NCBI RefSeq assembly: GCF_022695595.1
Contig: NZ_CP074380.1
Span: forward strand, 4,934,501 to 4,998,500
Direction of reading: 5' to 3'
DNA length: 64,000 bases
DNA from: Streptomyces sp. MST-110588
GTDB taxonomy: Bacteria > Actinomycetota > Actinomycetes > Streptomycetales > Streptomycetaceae
Shown here: piece by piece, positions 1 through 9,131 of the stretch
How the letters are laid out: each line of letters starts with the position of its first letter
Position numbering within the stretch: the stretch's first letter is position 1
Program-made: the position numbers and the translations under genes
Notes under the pieces: model-generated
Database searches by the model: none
What the model was told of the DNA's origin: nothing
Seen by the model: the letters and a program-made list of their open reading frames with translations, nothing else

Positions 1-1340
1 CGAAGACGTACTGGCTGGAGCACGCCTGGCTCGGCGCGCACGTCGAGCCGGATGTCGCGGTGGACACCGACCTGTCCACCGGCCGCGTCACCGCCGTACG
101 GCTCCAGGTCCCCGCCCCGCCGCCCGGCGCCACCGCCTTGCGCGGCCTGACGATCCCGGGCCTGGCCAACGCCCACTCGCACGCCTTCCACCGCGCCCTG
201 CGCGGCACCGTCCAGGTCGGCTCCGGCACTTTCTGGACCTGGCGCGAGGTGATGTACCAGGTCGCCTCCCGGCTCACCCCGCAGACGTACTACGACCTCG
301 CGCGGGCGGTGTACGCGGAGATGGCGCTGGCCGGCATCACCTGCGTGGGGGAGTTCCACTACCTCCACCACGCGCCGGGCGGCACCCGCTACGCCGACCC
401 CAACGCGATGGGCGAGGCCCTGATCGCGGCGGCCACCGACGCGGGCATCCGCATCACCCTCCTGGACACCGCCTATCTCTCCGCCGGCTTCGGCGCCGCC
501 CCCAGCCACCACCAGCTCCGCTTCTCCGACGGCACCGCCGACGCCTGGGCGGAGCGGGTCACGGCCCTGAAGACGGACGACGTCCACGCCCGCGTCGGCG
601 CGGCCGTCCACTCCGTACGCGCCGTCCCCGCCGGCCAGATGGGCACCGTCGCCGACTGGGCCCGGGAGCGCCGCGCCCCCCTGCACGTCCACCTCTCCGA
701 ACAGACCGCGGAGAACGACGCCTGCCGGGAAGCCCACGGCCGCACCCCTGCCCAGCTCCTGGCCGACCACGGCGTCCTGGGCCGCCGTACCGTCGCCGTC
801 CACGCCACCCACCTGACCGCCGAGGACATACGGCTGCTGGGCTCCCACTCCACCGGCGTGTGTATGTGCCCCACCACCGAACGGGACCTCGCCGACGGCA
901 TCGGGCCCGCCACCCGCCTCCAGGCCGCCGGCAGCCGGCTCTCGCTCGGCAGCGACAGCCATGCCGTCATCGACCTCCTCGAAGAGGCCCGCGCCATGGA
1001 ACTCAACGAGCGCCTCAGCAGCCGCACCCGGGGCCACTGGACGGCGGCGGCGCTGCTGCGCGCCGCGACCGCCGACGGCCACGCGGCCCTGGGCTGGGAC
1101 GAGGCGGGCACCATCGAGCCGGGCGCGCTCGCCGACTTCACCACCCTCGCGCTGGACTCGGTCCGCACGGCGGGCCCACCGCCCAGGCTGGGCGCCGAGA
1201 CGGCCGTATTCGCCGCCTCCAACGCGGATGTCCGCCACACCGTCGTCGGCGGCCGACACGTCGTACGGGACGCAACGCACACCCTCCTCCCCGACGTACC
1301 CGCCGCCCTCGCCCGGTCCATCGCGGCCGTACGCGGCTGA
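1..1340 (+). CDS. hutF: Formimidoylglutamate deiminase HutF (5' end outside window)
   Basis: Deaminates N-formimidoyl-L-glutamate to N-formyl-L-glutamate and ammonia, a late step of histidine degradation, in the cytoplasm. Reading starts at base 3 with [10 protein letters not shown], which is HutF N-terminal sequence, so the first codons lie before the window; the GTG at 60 is internal. The TIM-barrel amidohydrolase metal motif NAHSHAFHR is near the start of the visible part. Further ligand regions are HVHLSEQ, VHATHL and [15 protein letters not shown]. The gene is 47 bp upstream of hutI on the same strand, so the two probably form one hut operon running in from the left. The family call is firm. 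Only the true start is unseen. Confidence 0.95.
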   Translation, partial: KTYWLEHAWLGAHVEPDVAVDTDLSTGRVTAVRLQVPAPPPGATALRGLTIPGLANAHSHAFHRALRGTVQVGSGTFWTWREVMYQVASRLTPQTYYDLARAVYAEMALAGITCVGEFHYLHHAPGGTRYADPNAMGEALIAAATDAGIRITLLDTAYLSAGFGAAPSHHQLRFSDGTADAWAERVTALKTDDVHARVGAAVHSVRAVPAGQMGTVADWARERRAPLHVHLSEQTAENDACREAHGRTPAQLLADHGVLGRRTVAVHATHLTAEDIRLLGSHSTGVCMCPTTERDLADGIGPATRLQAAGSRLSLGSDSHAVIDLLEEARAMELNERLSSRTRGHWTAAALLRAATADGHAALGWDEAGTIEPGALADFTTLALDSVRTAGPPPRLGAETAVFAASNADVRHTVVGGRHVVRDATHTLLPDVPAALARSIAAVRG

Positions 1341-1387
1341 ACCGTACGCCGCCGGACCCCGCGCGGCTGAAAGAGAGCACCCGCACG

Positions 1388-2599
1388 ATGACATCCCCGG
1401 CCACCGGCGCGAACAACGGCGCCCAGACGACCGCCAAGACCACCGCCATCACCAACATCGCCACCCTCGTCACCAACGACCCCTCCCTCGGCGAAGGCCC
1501 CCTCGGTCTGATCCAGGACGCGGCCGTCGTCATCGACGGCGACCGCATCGCGTGGATCGGCAGGACAAGCAAAGCACCGGCCACTGACAACCGCGTCGAC
1601 GCGGCCGGCCGCGCCGCCCTCCCCGGCTTCGTCGACTCCCACTCCCACCTGGTCTTCGCCGGTGACCGCACCGCCGAATTCAACGCTCGCATGTCCGGTC
1701 GCCCGTACTCGGCCGGCGGCATCCGCACCACCGTCGCCGCCACCCGTGCCGCGACCGACGAAGACCTGCACGCGGGCGTCGCCAAGTACACCGCCGAGGC
1801 CCTGCGCCAGGGCACCACCACCCTGGAGACCAAGTCCGGTTACGGCCTGACGGTCGAGGACGAGGCCCGCGCGCTGCGCATCGCCGCCGCGCACACCGAA
1901 GAAGTCACCTTCCTCGGCGCGCACATCGTCTCCCCCGACTACGCCGACGACCCGGCCGGCTACGTCGACCTGGTCACCGGCCCCATGCTCGACGCCTGCG
2001 CCCCGTACGCCCGCTGGATCGACGTCTTCTGCGAGCGCGGCGCCTTCGACGGCGACCAGGCCCGTACGATCCTGACCGCCGGCCGGCGGCACGGCCTGCA
2101 CCCCCGCGTCCACGCCAACCAGCTCGGCCACGGCCCCGGCGTGCAGCTCGCCGTCGAACTCGACGCGGCCTCCGCCGACCACTGCACCCACCTCACCGAC
2201 GAGGACGTCGACGCGCTCGCGCACTCCTCCACGGTCGCCACGCTGCTGCCGGGCGCGGAGTTCTCCACCCGCGCCCAGTGGCCCGACGCCCGCCGCCTCC
2301 TGGACGCCGGCGTCACCGTCGCGCTGTCCACGGACTGCAACCCCGGCTCGTCCTTCACCAGTTCGATGCCCTTCTGCATCGCCCTGGCCGTCCGCGACAT
2401 GAACATGACGCCGGACGAAGCGGTGTGGTCCGCCACGGCCGGCGGCGCCCGCGCCCTGCGCCGTACCGACATCGGCCGGCTCACCCCCGGCGCCCGCGCC
2501 GACCTCACCCTCCTGGACGCCCCCTCCCACGTCCACCTCGCCTACCGGCCGGGCGTCCCCCTGGTCTCGGCCGTCTGGCACAAGGGCGTACGGGTCTGA
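1388..2599 (+). CDS. hutI: Imidazolonepropionase HutI
   Basis: Hydrolyses 4-imidazolone-5-propionate to N-formimidoyl-L-glutamate, the step before HutF. The protein is 403 aa, the usual family length of about 400. Visible metal-dependent amidohydrolase motifs are [11 protein letters not shown] (HxH), FLGAHIV, HANQLG, DHCTHL and [10 protein letters not shown] with the metal-binding Asp. The ATG at 1388 was chosen because MTSPATG opens the conserved N-terminus and a GAAAGAGAG stretch lies about 10 bases upstream. Upstream codons in the same frame belong to hutF sequence in another frame. About 60 residues of Ala/Thr-rich sequence precede the barrel, somewhat longer than usual. Confidence 0.95.
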   Translation: MTSPATGANNGAQTTAKTTAITNIATLVTNDPSLGEGPLGLIQDAAVVIDGDRIAWIGRTSKAPATDNRVDAAGRAALPGFVDSHSHLVFAGDRTAEFNARMSGRPYSAGGIRTTVAATRAATDEDLHAGVAKYTAEALRQGTTTLETKSGYGLTVEDEARALRIAAAHTEEVTFLGAHIVSPDYADDPAGYVDLVTGPMLDACAPYARWIDVFCERGAFDGDQARTILTAGRRHGLHPRVHANQLGHGPGVQLAVELDAASADHCTHLTDEDVDALAHSSTVATLLPGAEFSTRAQWPDARRLLDAGVTVALSTDCNPGSSFTSSMPFCIALAVRDMNMTPDEAVWSATAGGARALRRTDIGRLTPGARADLTLLDAPSHVHLAYRPGVPLVSAVWHKGVRV

Positions 2600-2653
2600 C
2601 CGCCCTTCCACGCCCTCGGGCCGGCCGAAGGCCAAGGCCCGCCACTGCCCGTC

Positions 2654-2864
2654 CGTAGGGACGGAGTCGAGCCCGCTCCCGATGGCCGTACGCTGGCGGG
2701 CTCCGGCCGGAGCGCCTCCGCAGGACTGTGGGAGACCGCCCCCGGCAAGCGGCTGCACACGCTCGCCGGGGAGGCGGGCTGCCTGCCGCACGGCTAACCG
2801 CGCCCTCACCCGCGAGGAGTGGCGGCGCGACGTCGGCGAGGAGGTCCCCTGTCGCGGCCGGTGA
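2654..2864 (+). pseudogene. Decayed C-terminal WD40-repeat remnant
   Basis: Two adjacent frames together read like the end of an actinobacterial WD40/STAND protein. Bases 2672-2776 translate as PDGRTLAGSGRSASAGLWE followed by TAPGKRLHTLAGEAG, a degraded WD blade (compare PDGRTLASGSxDGTVRLWD). After a stop at about 2795 the reading shifts frame to CRTANRALTREEWRRDVGEE, the Cys...NR-LT-EW tail typical of such proteins. There is no start and no upstream blades, and hutI ends only about 60 bp before. It is the rest of a lost gene, not an expressed one. It fills most of the 378-bp gap between hutI and the hydrolase; I see nothing else there. Confidence 0.6.
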
Positions 2865-2977
2865 TCCTGGTGACCAAGCCCTTTTCGGAGACCGGCGGTC
2901 GGGGCCGGCGGTCGGGGCCGGCGTGCCGGAGGTGTGCGCGCAGAGGCGTTGTCAGACCCCTCCGTTACGTTGCCGCC

Positions 2978-3688
2978 ATGACGGATTTCGTACTGGTCGC
3001 AGGGGCGTGGCTCGGGGCGTGGGCGTGGCAGGAGGTGGTGCCGCACCTGCGGGCGGCCGGTCACGGCGCCCACCCGCTGACGCTGTCCGGGCTCGCGGAG
3101 AGGCACGGCATACCGGCCGGGCAGCAGACCCACGTCCAGGACATCGTCGAGGCGGTCGAACGCCAGGACCTGCGCGATGTCGTCCTGGTCGGCCACAGCT
3201 ACTCGGGCATCCCGGTCGGCCAGGCGGCCGGGCGGATCGGTGACCGGCTGGCCCGCGTGGTCTTCGTCGACTCCGACGTCCCGGCCGACGGCGAGTCGTT
3301 CGTCTCGACCTGGTGGGAGGGGCCGGAGAAACTGGCGGCCGTGCTTGCCGCGAACGGCGGCTTCTGGGCACCGCTGACCGAGGCCGACTGCGCGGGCCAG
3401 GACCTCACCCCGGAGCAGACCGCACGGCTCGTGGGCGGCGCGACGCCGCACCCGGGCGCCTCACTGGCCGAGCCGGCCGTACTGGCCCGGCCGCTGGGCG
3501 AACTTCCGGCGACGTACGTCAAGTGCCTGCTCGACGGGCCCGAGCCGGGCGAGGCCGTGGCCCGGCTGCTGGACGGCGGGCGGTGGCGTCTGGCCGAGAT
3601 GGACACCGGCCACTGGCCGATGTTCTCCCGGCCGGACGACCTGGCCCGGATCCTCCTCGAAGCGGCCGGGGAGGGAAGGGGGAACTGA
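2978..3688 (+). CDS. Alpha/beta-fold hydrolase
   Basis: A 236-aa single-domain hydrolase. The oxyanion-side motif VAGAWLGAWAW is at the N-terminus. The nucleophile elbow GHSYSG is near residue 75, VFVDSDVPADGES carries acidic residues, and the likely catalytic His is in TGHWPMFSRPDDLA near the C-terminus. It resembles the small esterase/hydroxynitrile-lyase-like branch of the superfamily; the substrate cannot be read from the sequence. The ATG at 2978 was chosen because the domain begins directly after it. No Shine-Dalgarno sequence is evident upstream, so it may be leaderless. It runs towards the oppositely oriented response regulator 47 bp away. Confidence 0.85.
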   Translation: MTDFVLVAGAWLGAWAWQEVVPHLRAAGHGAHPLTLSGLAERHGIPAGQQTHVQDIVEAVERQDLRDVVLVGHSYSGIPVGQAAGRIGDRLARVVFVDSDVPADGESFVSTWWEGPEKLAAVLAANGGFWAPLTEADCAGQDLTPEQTARLVGGATPHPGASLAEPAVLARPLGELPATYVKCLLDGPEPGEAVARLLDGGRWRLAEMDTGHWPMFSRPDDLARILLEAAGEGRGN

Positions 3689-3735
3689 GCCGGGCTGCGA
3701 GTCCCGACGGACGGTGCCCGGCCGGACCGAGCGGC

Positions 3736-4395
3736 CTACACGACCAGCCCCGCGTCCCGGGCGCACAGGGCCGCCTGGACGCGGTTGCCGACCTCCAGCG
3801 TGGCCAGGATGCGGCTGACATGGGCCTTGACCGTGCTCTCCCGCATGCGGAGTCCGGCGGCGATCTCCGCGTTGGACGCGCCGCCGGCCAGCAGGCCGAG
3901 CACTTCCGTCTCGCGTGGCGTCAGCCGCCCGACCCGGGACCTGGCCGCGGGCGCCTGACGCGGGGCCGTGTGGTGGTAGCGGTCGATCAGGCGCCGGGCC
4001 GCGGCGGGGTGGAGCATGGCCTGACCCTCGGCGACCACCCGCACGGCGCGGATGATCTCCTCCGGCTCGGTGTCCTTCAGCAGGAAGCCCGATGCCCCCG
4101 CGGAGAGCGCGTCGTACACGTACTGGTCCAGGTCGAAGGTGGTCAGCACCACCACCTGCGGCGGGTCGGCGAGTGCCCGCAGGCTCCTGGTGGCGGCGAT
4201 GCCGTCCATACGCGGCATACGGATGTCCATGAGGGCCACGTCGATACGGTGCGAGCGCGCCAGCTCCACCGCCTCGGCGCCGTCGGCGGCCTCGGCCGTG
4301 ACGGTGATGCCGTCGGCGTCCTGGAGGATGTCGGCCAGCGCCAGCCGTACGAGGCTGTCGTCATCGACGATCAGGGTGCGGATCATGCCGGTCAT
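3736..4395 (-). CDS. NarL/LuxR-family response regulator
   Basis: A 219-aa DNA-binding response regulator. The receiver domain (about 1-125) has the acidic pocket VDDD, the phospho-acceptor Asp in LMDIRMPRMDG, Thr in LTTFD and Lys in LLKDT. The LuxR-type helix-turn-helix follows (TPRETEVLGLLAGGASNAEI, then STVKAHVSRIL). Its ATG overlaps the TGA of the histidine kinase by 4 bp (ATGA), which fixes the start and indicates translational coupling. It is the cognate regulator of the kinase at 4392-5648. Targets are unknown; the inverted repeat at 5697-5714 upstream of the kinase is a candidate autoregulatory site. Confidence 0.95.
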   Translation of the reverse strand: MTGMIRTLIVDDDSLVRLALADILQDADGITVTAEAADGAEAVELARSHRIDVALMDIRMPRMDGIAATRSLRALADPPQVVVLTTFDLDQYVYDALSAGASGFLLKDTEPEEIIRAVRVVAEGQAMLHPAAARRLIDRYHHTAPRQAPAARSRVGRLTPRETEVLGLLAGGASNAEIAAGLRMRESTVKAHVSRILATLEVGNRVQAALCARDAGLVV

Positions 4396-5648
4396 GCTTC
4401 TCCAGGCGGTGGGTCCGAGGGGGACGGCGCGGTCGGGGCGCTCACCGCGTCCGGACCTCCGGCGGTGCCGGTTGCGTCTGGCGTACGGGAAGCGGTGGCG
4501 GCAGGGGTGAGGTGGTGGGTGAGCGGGATGCCGGCCTCGATCCGCCAGCCCCCGGCGCCCGCGGGCCCGTACGCCAGACGGCCGCCCAGCGCTCCGACCC
4601 GTTCGGACAGCCCCACCAGGCCGTAGCCTCCGCCCGCCGCCACGTCCGGCGACGGCCGGCCCGCCACGTTGCTGATCCGTACTGTCGTCTGCGGCGGCCC
4701 GAACCGCACCTCGACACGTACGGGCGCGCCCGCCGCGTGCTTGCGGGCGTTGGTCAGCGATTCCTGGACCAGCCGGTGGACGGCCAGCCGGTGGCTGGCG
4801 GGCAGGCTCCCGGCGTCGCCCTCGATCACCGCGTCGATCGACTGTCCCGCCTCCCGGGCCTCGTCCAGCAGCGCCGGCAGCTCCCGCAGCCCCGGTGTCC
4901 GCGACCCGCCGAACCCCCCGCCGTCCTGTGGCCCGTTGGTCTCGCGCAGCGCCCCCAGGACGTCCCGCAGATCGCCGAGCGCCTGGGTGGAGGCGGTACG
5001 CAGCAGGGCGAGCCGGTCGGCGACCGGCCCCGGAAGGGAGGCGGCCCGGCGTTGCAGCGCCCCGGTGTGCAGCGCGACCACGCTGAGCCGGTGGGCGAGG
5101 ACGTCGTGCATCTCGGCGGCGATACGGGCGCGCTCATGGAGCCGGGCCTGCTCGGCGCGCAGTTCACGCTCCACCCTGAGCTGGTCGACCTGCCCGGCGA
5201 GGGCGGCGACCAGACGCCGGCGGTTGGCCGCCCACAGGCCGAACGCCAGCACGATCGCCAGGGGCATGAGCACACCGTACGAGCGCATGCCCCACAGGGA
5301 GTTGCTTTCCGGGGCCAGCGCGTTTGCGGCCAGGGCCACCGCGGCGGCTGTCAGAGCGGCGGCCGTGCGGCCGTGGGAGACGAGGTGGAAGAGCACGACC
5401 AGCAGCGGCAGGATGGTGCCCAGAGCGGCGGCGGCCACGACCGTGCACACCAGCGCCACCAGCGGGAGCCGGTAGCGCAGCGCCACGGAGAGCGATGCCA
5501 CGACGGCCAGGGCGACCTGCACGCTCACGGGCCGCGCCGCCGCGCCGATGTAAGCCTCCTGGAGGGTGGGCACCCCGAAGCCCACCACCAGCAGGACTTC
5601 GGCCCACCAGGGCCACGCCCGTTTCGTCGTGATCAGCACAGTGATCAC
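4392..5648 (-). CDS. Membrane sensor histidine kinase (HisKA_3 type)
   Basis: Partner of the LuxR-type regulator downstream. The N-terminal 140 or so residues form several hydrophobic segments (WWAEVLLVVGFG, LPLVALVCTVVAAAALG, VLMPLAIVLAFGLWAA). The dimerisation/phospho-acceptor helix AEMHDVLAHRLSVV carries the phosphorylated His. A HATPase domain follows, with VQESLTNARKHA as N-box and GGGYGLVGLSERV as G-box. The start is uncertain: GTG codons occur at 5696, 5648 and 5642. I chose 5648 because it places the transmembrane region at the start of the protein and leaves the inverted repeat at 5697 outside the gene. It is divergent from the methyltransferase. Confidence 0.9.
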   Translation of the reverse strand: MITVLITTKRAWPWWAEVLLVVGFGVPTLQEAYIGAAARPVSVQVALAVVASLSVALRYRLPLVALVCTVVAAAALGTILPLLVVLFHLVSHGRTAAALTAAAVALAANALAPESNSLWGMRSYGVLMPLAIVLAFGLWAANRRRLVAALAGQVDQLRVERELRAEQARLHERARIAAEMHDVLAHRLSVVALHTGALQRRAASLPGPVADRLALLRTASTQALGDLRDVLGALRETNGPQDGGGFGGSRTPGLRELPALLDEAREAGQSIDAVIEGDAGSLPASHRLAVHRLVQESLTNARKHAAGAPVRVEVRFGPPQTTVRISNVAGRPSPDVAAGGGYGLVGLSERVGALGGRLAYGPAGAGGWRIEAGIPLTHHLTPAATASRTPDATGTAGGPDAVSAPTAPSPSDPPPGEA

Positions 5649-5696
5649 ACTAGGCCGCCCAGGCCTTGGGCGGATCCTGCCATCGGCCAGGATCAC

Positions 5697-5714
5697 CCCC
5701 TACTTTCGTAGGGG
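5697..5714. promoter_or_regulatory. Inverted repeat, candidate regulator site
   Basis: CCCCTAC-TTTC-GTAGGGG is a perfect 7-bp inverted repeat with a 4-base centre, placed between the histidine kinase (leftward) and the methyltransferase (rightward). Its size and position suit a dimeric LuxR-type response regulator controlling its own operon. That role is inferred from position only. It is too short to be an intrinsic terminator and lies upstream of both genes. Confidence 0.5.
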
Positions 5715-5771
5715 ATCCACCTCGCAGAACGGCCGATGGCGGGGCATCGAAAGATTCCTAGCGTCGGGGCC

Positions 5772-6569
5772 ATGGAAACCAAGACAGCCGCAACGGCCAC
5801 GCCGGTTACGGCAGGCACGGCAGGCACGACAGCCATCGCCGCCCCGCCTGCCCCGCCCGTGCTCATCCCGCCGCTCGCCCCGGCCGCCCGGTTCCTGCGC
5901 GAGGCGGTCCGTACGAGCCGGGCCACCGGCGCGGTCGCCCCGAGCAGCAGGTACCTCGCCGCCCGGCTCGCGGCCCCGCTGGCCTCCCAGGGCGTGGCCC
6001 GGCGGCCGGGCCCGCTCTCGGTGCTGGAGGCCGGCGCCGGCACCGGCCCGGTGACCCGTGTGCTGGCGGGGCTGCTCGGCCCGGCCGACCGGCTGGACGC
6101 CGTGGAGATCAACCCCCGCTTCGTGGACCACCTCCACCACTGCCTGCTGGCCGACCCCGCCATGGCGGCGGCCTCCGACCGCATCCGCGTCATCCGCGGG
6201 TCCATCACGGAGGTCCGCCCCGAGGGCCCGTACGACGTGATCGTCTCCTGTCTGCCGTTCACCAACTTCGAGCCGGCGGAGGTCCGTACGATCCTGGAGG
6301 GCTACATGAACGCCCTGGCCCCCGGTGGCCATCTCACCTTCTTCGGGTACCTGGGCACCCTCACCGCGCGCACGCTGACCGGCAGCCGCGCCGAGGCGGC
6401 CCGGCACCGCGCGGTGACCCGGCTGCTGGCCGGTTTCGCCCGCAGCCACGGCCAGGAGCGCAGCGTCGTGCTGCGCAACCTCCCGCCCGCCCGGGTATGG
6501 CATCTGCGGGTGCCGTCGGCCGGTTGGTGCCCGGGCCCTCCCATACAGGGTGCGCGAGCGTGCCGCTGA
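5772..6569 (+). CDS. Class I SAM methyltransferase, PmtA-like
   Basis: A 265-aa protein with an Ala/Thr/Pro-rich leader of about 35 residues and then a Rossmann methyltransferase domain. SAM motif I is VLEAGAGTGPVTRVL, the acidic motif II is AVEINPRF, and motif IV is IVSCLPFTNF. The last motif and the later helix resemble phospholipid N-methyltransferases (PmtA) and also rRNA dimethylases. The ATG at 5772 starts METKTAA. The 3' end overlaps the DedA gene by 10 bp. A membrane-protein partner fits a lipid substrate, but that is inference. Confidence 0.8.
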   Translation: METKTAATATPVTAGTAGTTAIAAPPAPPVLIPPLAPAARFLREAVRTSRATGAVAPSSRYLAARLAAPLASQGVARRPGPLSVLEAGAGTGPVTRVLAGLLGPADRLDAVEINPRFVDHLHHCLLADPAMAAASDRIRVIRGSITEVRPEGPYDVIVSCLPFTNFEPAEVRTILEGYMNALAPGGHLTFFGYLGTLTARTLTGSRAEAARHRAVTRLLAGFARSHGQERSVVLRNLPPARVWHLRVPSAGWCPGPPIQGARACR

Positions 6570-7090
6570 ACCCGGCGGAGCTGCTGACGGGCGCCTCGCC
6601 GCCCGCCGCCTACGGAGTCATCGCCGCCCTGGTCACCTCGGAGTCGGTGCTTTTGCTGGGCGCGTTCGTCCCCACGCTGAGCCTTCTGCTGTGCGCGGGC
6701 TTCCTCTCCCGTACGGGCACGCTGTGGCTGCCCGCCGTGGTCCTGTGCGCCGCGGCCGGAGCGGCGGTCGGCGATCTGCTCGCGCACCGGACCGGACGCC
6801 GGCTCGGCCCCGGGCTGCGGTCCTGCCGTCTGGGTCGCCGGGTGCCCGACACGGCCTGGGACCGTGCCTGGTCGGCGGTGCGCCGCAGGGGCGGCCCCGC
6901 GCTGTTCCTCTCCCGCTTCCTGCCGGTGGTGCGGACCGTCGCCCCGCACGTGGCGGGCGCGGCCGGGGTGCCGTACGCGCGCCTGGCGCCGTACAGCATG
7001 GCCGCCGGGGCGGTCTGGGCGTGCCTGGAGACCGTGGCCGGGTACGCCGCGGGCAGCGCGTACGGCCAACTCTTCGGCGCCCTCGGGTAG
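6560..7090 (+). CDS. DedA-family (SNARE-associated) membrane protein
   Basis: About 176 aa with four or five hydrophobic segments. The DedA core reads GAAVGDLLAHRTGRR followed by FLSRFLPVVRTVAPHVAGAA, with the conserved Gly-Asp and the FxxRFxPxxR signature. Family members are linked to polyprenyl-phosphate or phospholipid flipping. The GTG at 6560 (AGGG about 9 bases upstream) gives a start just inside the methyltransferase gene. An ATG at 6497 in the same frame is possible but would add a non-conserved 21-residue leader. The overlap suggests co-translation with the methyltransferase. Confidence 0.88.
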   Translation: MPLNPAELLTGASPPAAYGVIAALVTSESVLLLGAFVPTLSLLLCAGFLSRTGTLWLPAVVLCAAAGAAVGDLLAHRTGRRLGPGLRSCRLGRRVPDTAWDRAWSAVRRRGGPALFLSRFLPVVRTVAPHVAGAAGVPYARLAPYSMAAGAVWACLETVAGYAAGSAYGQLFGALG

Positions 7091-7135
7091 ATGAATCACA
7101 TGAGCCCCGTGAGTCACTTCTGACAAGATGCATGC

Positions 7136-7711
7136 GTGACCGAACACAAGAACGAGACCAAAGAGATTCACGCGCACGACGAGAGCAACCACAGCCACCA
7201 CAGCCACGACAGCCGCGAGAACGGCGGGACGGCGCACGGGCCCGGCGCCGCCGCGACGCCGATGCGCGCACTGCTGCGGCGGCCCGAGGACGGGGAGTCC
7301 ATCGAGGTCGCGGGGGTGGGCCACTTCTTCCGGCTGACCTCCGAGCACACGGAAGGCCGGTTCGCCTTCGAGGAGTTCACCCTCGAACCGGGCGTCATCG
7401 GGGCCCGGCCGCATGTGCACGGCGCGCACGACGAGTACTTCTACGTCCTGGAGGGCGAGTTGACCCTCCACAACGGTGACGGCGAGGTATCGGTGGGCCC
7501 CGGCCACCTGCTGGCCGCGCTGCGCGGCACCCCGCACGGGTTCCGCAACGCGGGCACCGAAACGGTGCGCGGTCTGTGCCTGTACACCCCGGCCGGGTAC
7601 GAGGGGTACTTCCGTGAGGTGCACGCGGCCGTCGCCGCGGGCGCCGAGGTCACCGACGAACTCCTCGCGGAGTTCCGCAGCCGCTACCGGACCACCTCGC
7701 ACCCGCAGTGA
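7136..7711 (+). CDS. Cupin-domain protein with His-rich N-terminus
   Basis: A 191-aa protein. Residues 1-25 are rich in His and acidic residues (HAHDESNHSHHSHDS), a possible metal-binding tail. The cupin core has motif 1, RPHVHGAHDEYFYVLEGEL (HxH, Glu, Gly as in the metal-binding family), and motif 2, LLAALRGTPHGFRN. No catalytic function can be assigned. The GTG at 7136 is the only good start before the His-rich part; no strong ribosome site is visible. It converges with the sigma-factor gene across a strong hairpin. Confidence 0.85.
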   Translation: MTEHKNETKEIHAHDESNHSHHSHDSRENGGTAHGPGAAATPMRALLRRPEDGESIEVAGVGHFFRLTSEHTEGRFAFEEFTLEPGVIGARPHVHGAHDEYFYVLEGELTLHNGDGEVSVGPGHLLAALRGTPHGFRNAGTETVRGLCLYTPAGYEGYFREVHAAVAAGAEVTDELLAEFRSRYRTTSHPQ

Positions 7712-7796
7712 GCTGCTGAGACACCAAGGGCGGCAGGCCAGTAGCAGGTACGTGGGCAGTGGGCAGGTGATGCACGGGGCCCGCCAACATGGGCAG

Positions 7797-7853
7797 GTGG
7801 TGAGCAGGGCCCGCCCCCGTCGTCCGCCGACCGGGGCAGGCCCTGCTCACCAC
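7797..7853. terminator. 15-bp stem hairpin, probable bidirectional terminator
   Basis: GTGGTGAGCAGGGCC (7797-7811) pairs perfectly with GGCCCTGCTCACCAC (7839-7853) around a 27-base loop, between the convergent cupin and sigma-factor genes. There is no T-run, as is common in Streptomyces. A 13-bp repeat (unit ending AAGCCGTACG, about three copies) follows at 7858-7895. Confidence 0.65.
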
Positions 7854-7924
7854 TTACGAGCCGTACGGGCAAGCCGTACGAGCAAGCCGTACGGGCGGGC
7901 CCTGTGAGACGGCCGCAGCCGTGC

Positions 7925-8872
7925 TCACTCCTCGACCATCAGCCCCTTACGGAGCCGTACGAGCGTGCGCGACAGCAGGCGGGAGACGTGCATCTGCGAG
8001 ATGCCCAGCTCCTCACCGATCTCCGACTGCGTCATGTTGGCGACGAAGCGCAGTGAGAGGATCTTGCGGTCGCGCGGCGGGAGGCCGGCGATCAGGGGCT
8101 TGAGCGACTCGACGTACTCGATGCCCTCCAGACCGTGGTCCTCGTAGCCGATGCGATCGGCCAGCGCGCTTTCGTTGTCGTCCTCTTCGGGCTGGGCGTC
8201 CAGCGAGCTGGCGGTGTAGGCGTTGCTCGCGGCCATCCCTTCGACGACTTCCTCGTTGGTGATGCCGAGGCGTTCGGCCAGTTCACCGACCGTGGGCGAG
8301 CGATCGAGCTTCTGTGCGAGTTCATCGCCGGCCTTGGCCAGATCCAGCCGCAGTTCCTGAAGGCGCCTGGGTACGCGCACCGACCAACTGGTGTCGCGGA
8401 AGAAGCGTTTGATCTCGCCGACGATGGTCGGCATGGCGAACGTCGGGAACTCCACGCCGCGGCTGAGCTCGAAGCGGTCGATCGCCTTGATCAGGCCGAT
8501 GGTGCCGACCTGGACGATGTCCTCCATCGGTTCGCTGCGGGAGCGGAACCGGGAGGCCGCGAACTTCACCAGTGCGAGGTTGAGTTCTACCAGGGTGTTG
8601 CGGACGTACGCGTATTCGTGGGTGCCTTCTTCGAGTGATTCCAGTCGCTCGAAGAGCGTCTTCGACAAGGCCCTCGCGTCCACCGGGCCCACCTGGTCGA
8701 ACGGCGGGATCTCGGGCAGGCCGTCGGTCTCGGGGAATCCCAGCACGTCCGATTCGGGCGGTTCGACGTGGGTCTGCTGGGAAGGAATCTGCTGGAACGG
8801 GGCGGGCGGGGGTGTCGACGACGCGTTCTGCCGGGTGTGCTCGGTGCGCAATTCGTCGAGCCGGGGTGACAT
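7925..8872 (-). CDS. RNA polymerase sigma factor, SigB/SigF/SigG subfamily
   Basis: A 315-aa group 3 sigma factor. An acidic/Pro-rich leader of about 85 residues precedes region 2 (NLALVKFAASRF, EDIVQVGTIGLIKAIDRF, EFPTFAMPTIVGEIKRFFRD), region 3 (VPRRLQELRLDL) and region 4 (LPPRDRKILSLRF, MTQSEIGEELGISQMHVSRL). The ATG at 8872 was chosen because GGAGGAG lies 3 bases before it; in-frame ATGs at 8884 and 8896 lack such a site. A STAS antagonist and a kinase-like ATPase diverge from it, so it is probably held by partner switching in response to stress or osmotic signals. By position it may be the orthologue of S. coelicolor sigI; this is from memory, so no symbol is given. Confidence 0.93.
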   Translation of the reverse strand: MSPRLDELRTEHTRQNASSTPPPAPFQQIPSQQTHVEPPESDVLGFPETDGLPEIPPFDQVGPVDARALSKTLFERLESLEEGTHEYAYVRNTLVELNLALVKFAASRFRSRSEPMEDIVQVGTIGLIKAIDRFELSRGVEFPTFAMPTIVGEIKRFFRDTSWSVRVPRRLQELRLDLAKAGDELAQKLDRSPTVGELAERLGITNEEVVEGMAASNAYTASSLDAQPEEDDNESALADRIGYEDHGLEGIEYVESLKPLIAGLPPRDRKILSLRFVANMTQSEIGEELGISQMHVSRLLSRTLVRLRKGLMVEE

Positions 8873-9131
8873 GGTCTCCTCCATCGTTCTCGGCATATGG
8901 CTGCCGATGCCTCTACGTGAAGCTGCGGTGTGCGGCGCCTCCAAAGCCGGCCGGGTCGAATGTGTCCCTCTACGCCTACCTGCCTTTCCCTGAAGATGGC
9001 AAGTGCGTGTTGTCCGTATTTGGAACTGGATGCGCATTGTTCGGCTACCGAAGCGCGTATCAAAGGCGTAGGGTTCACTGAGCGCAGTGGTGAACAACCA
9101 GACAGCGAGACAGCAAGAGAGGTGCGCGCGC

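Noticed and set aside
473..3451. A 992-codon minus-strand frame opposite hutF, hutI and the hydrolase
   Set aside because: Antisense to three recognisable enzymes; low-complexity Arg/Gly content.
5642..5696. GTG at 5696 as start of the histidine kinase
   Set aside because: It would place the start directly against the inverted repeat with no room for a ribosome site, and adds a non-hydrophobic Arg/Pro leader.
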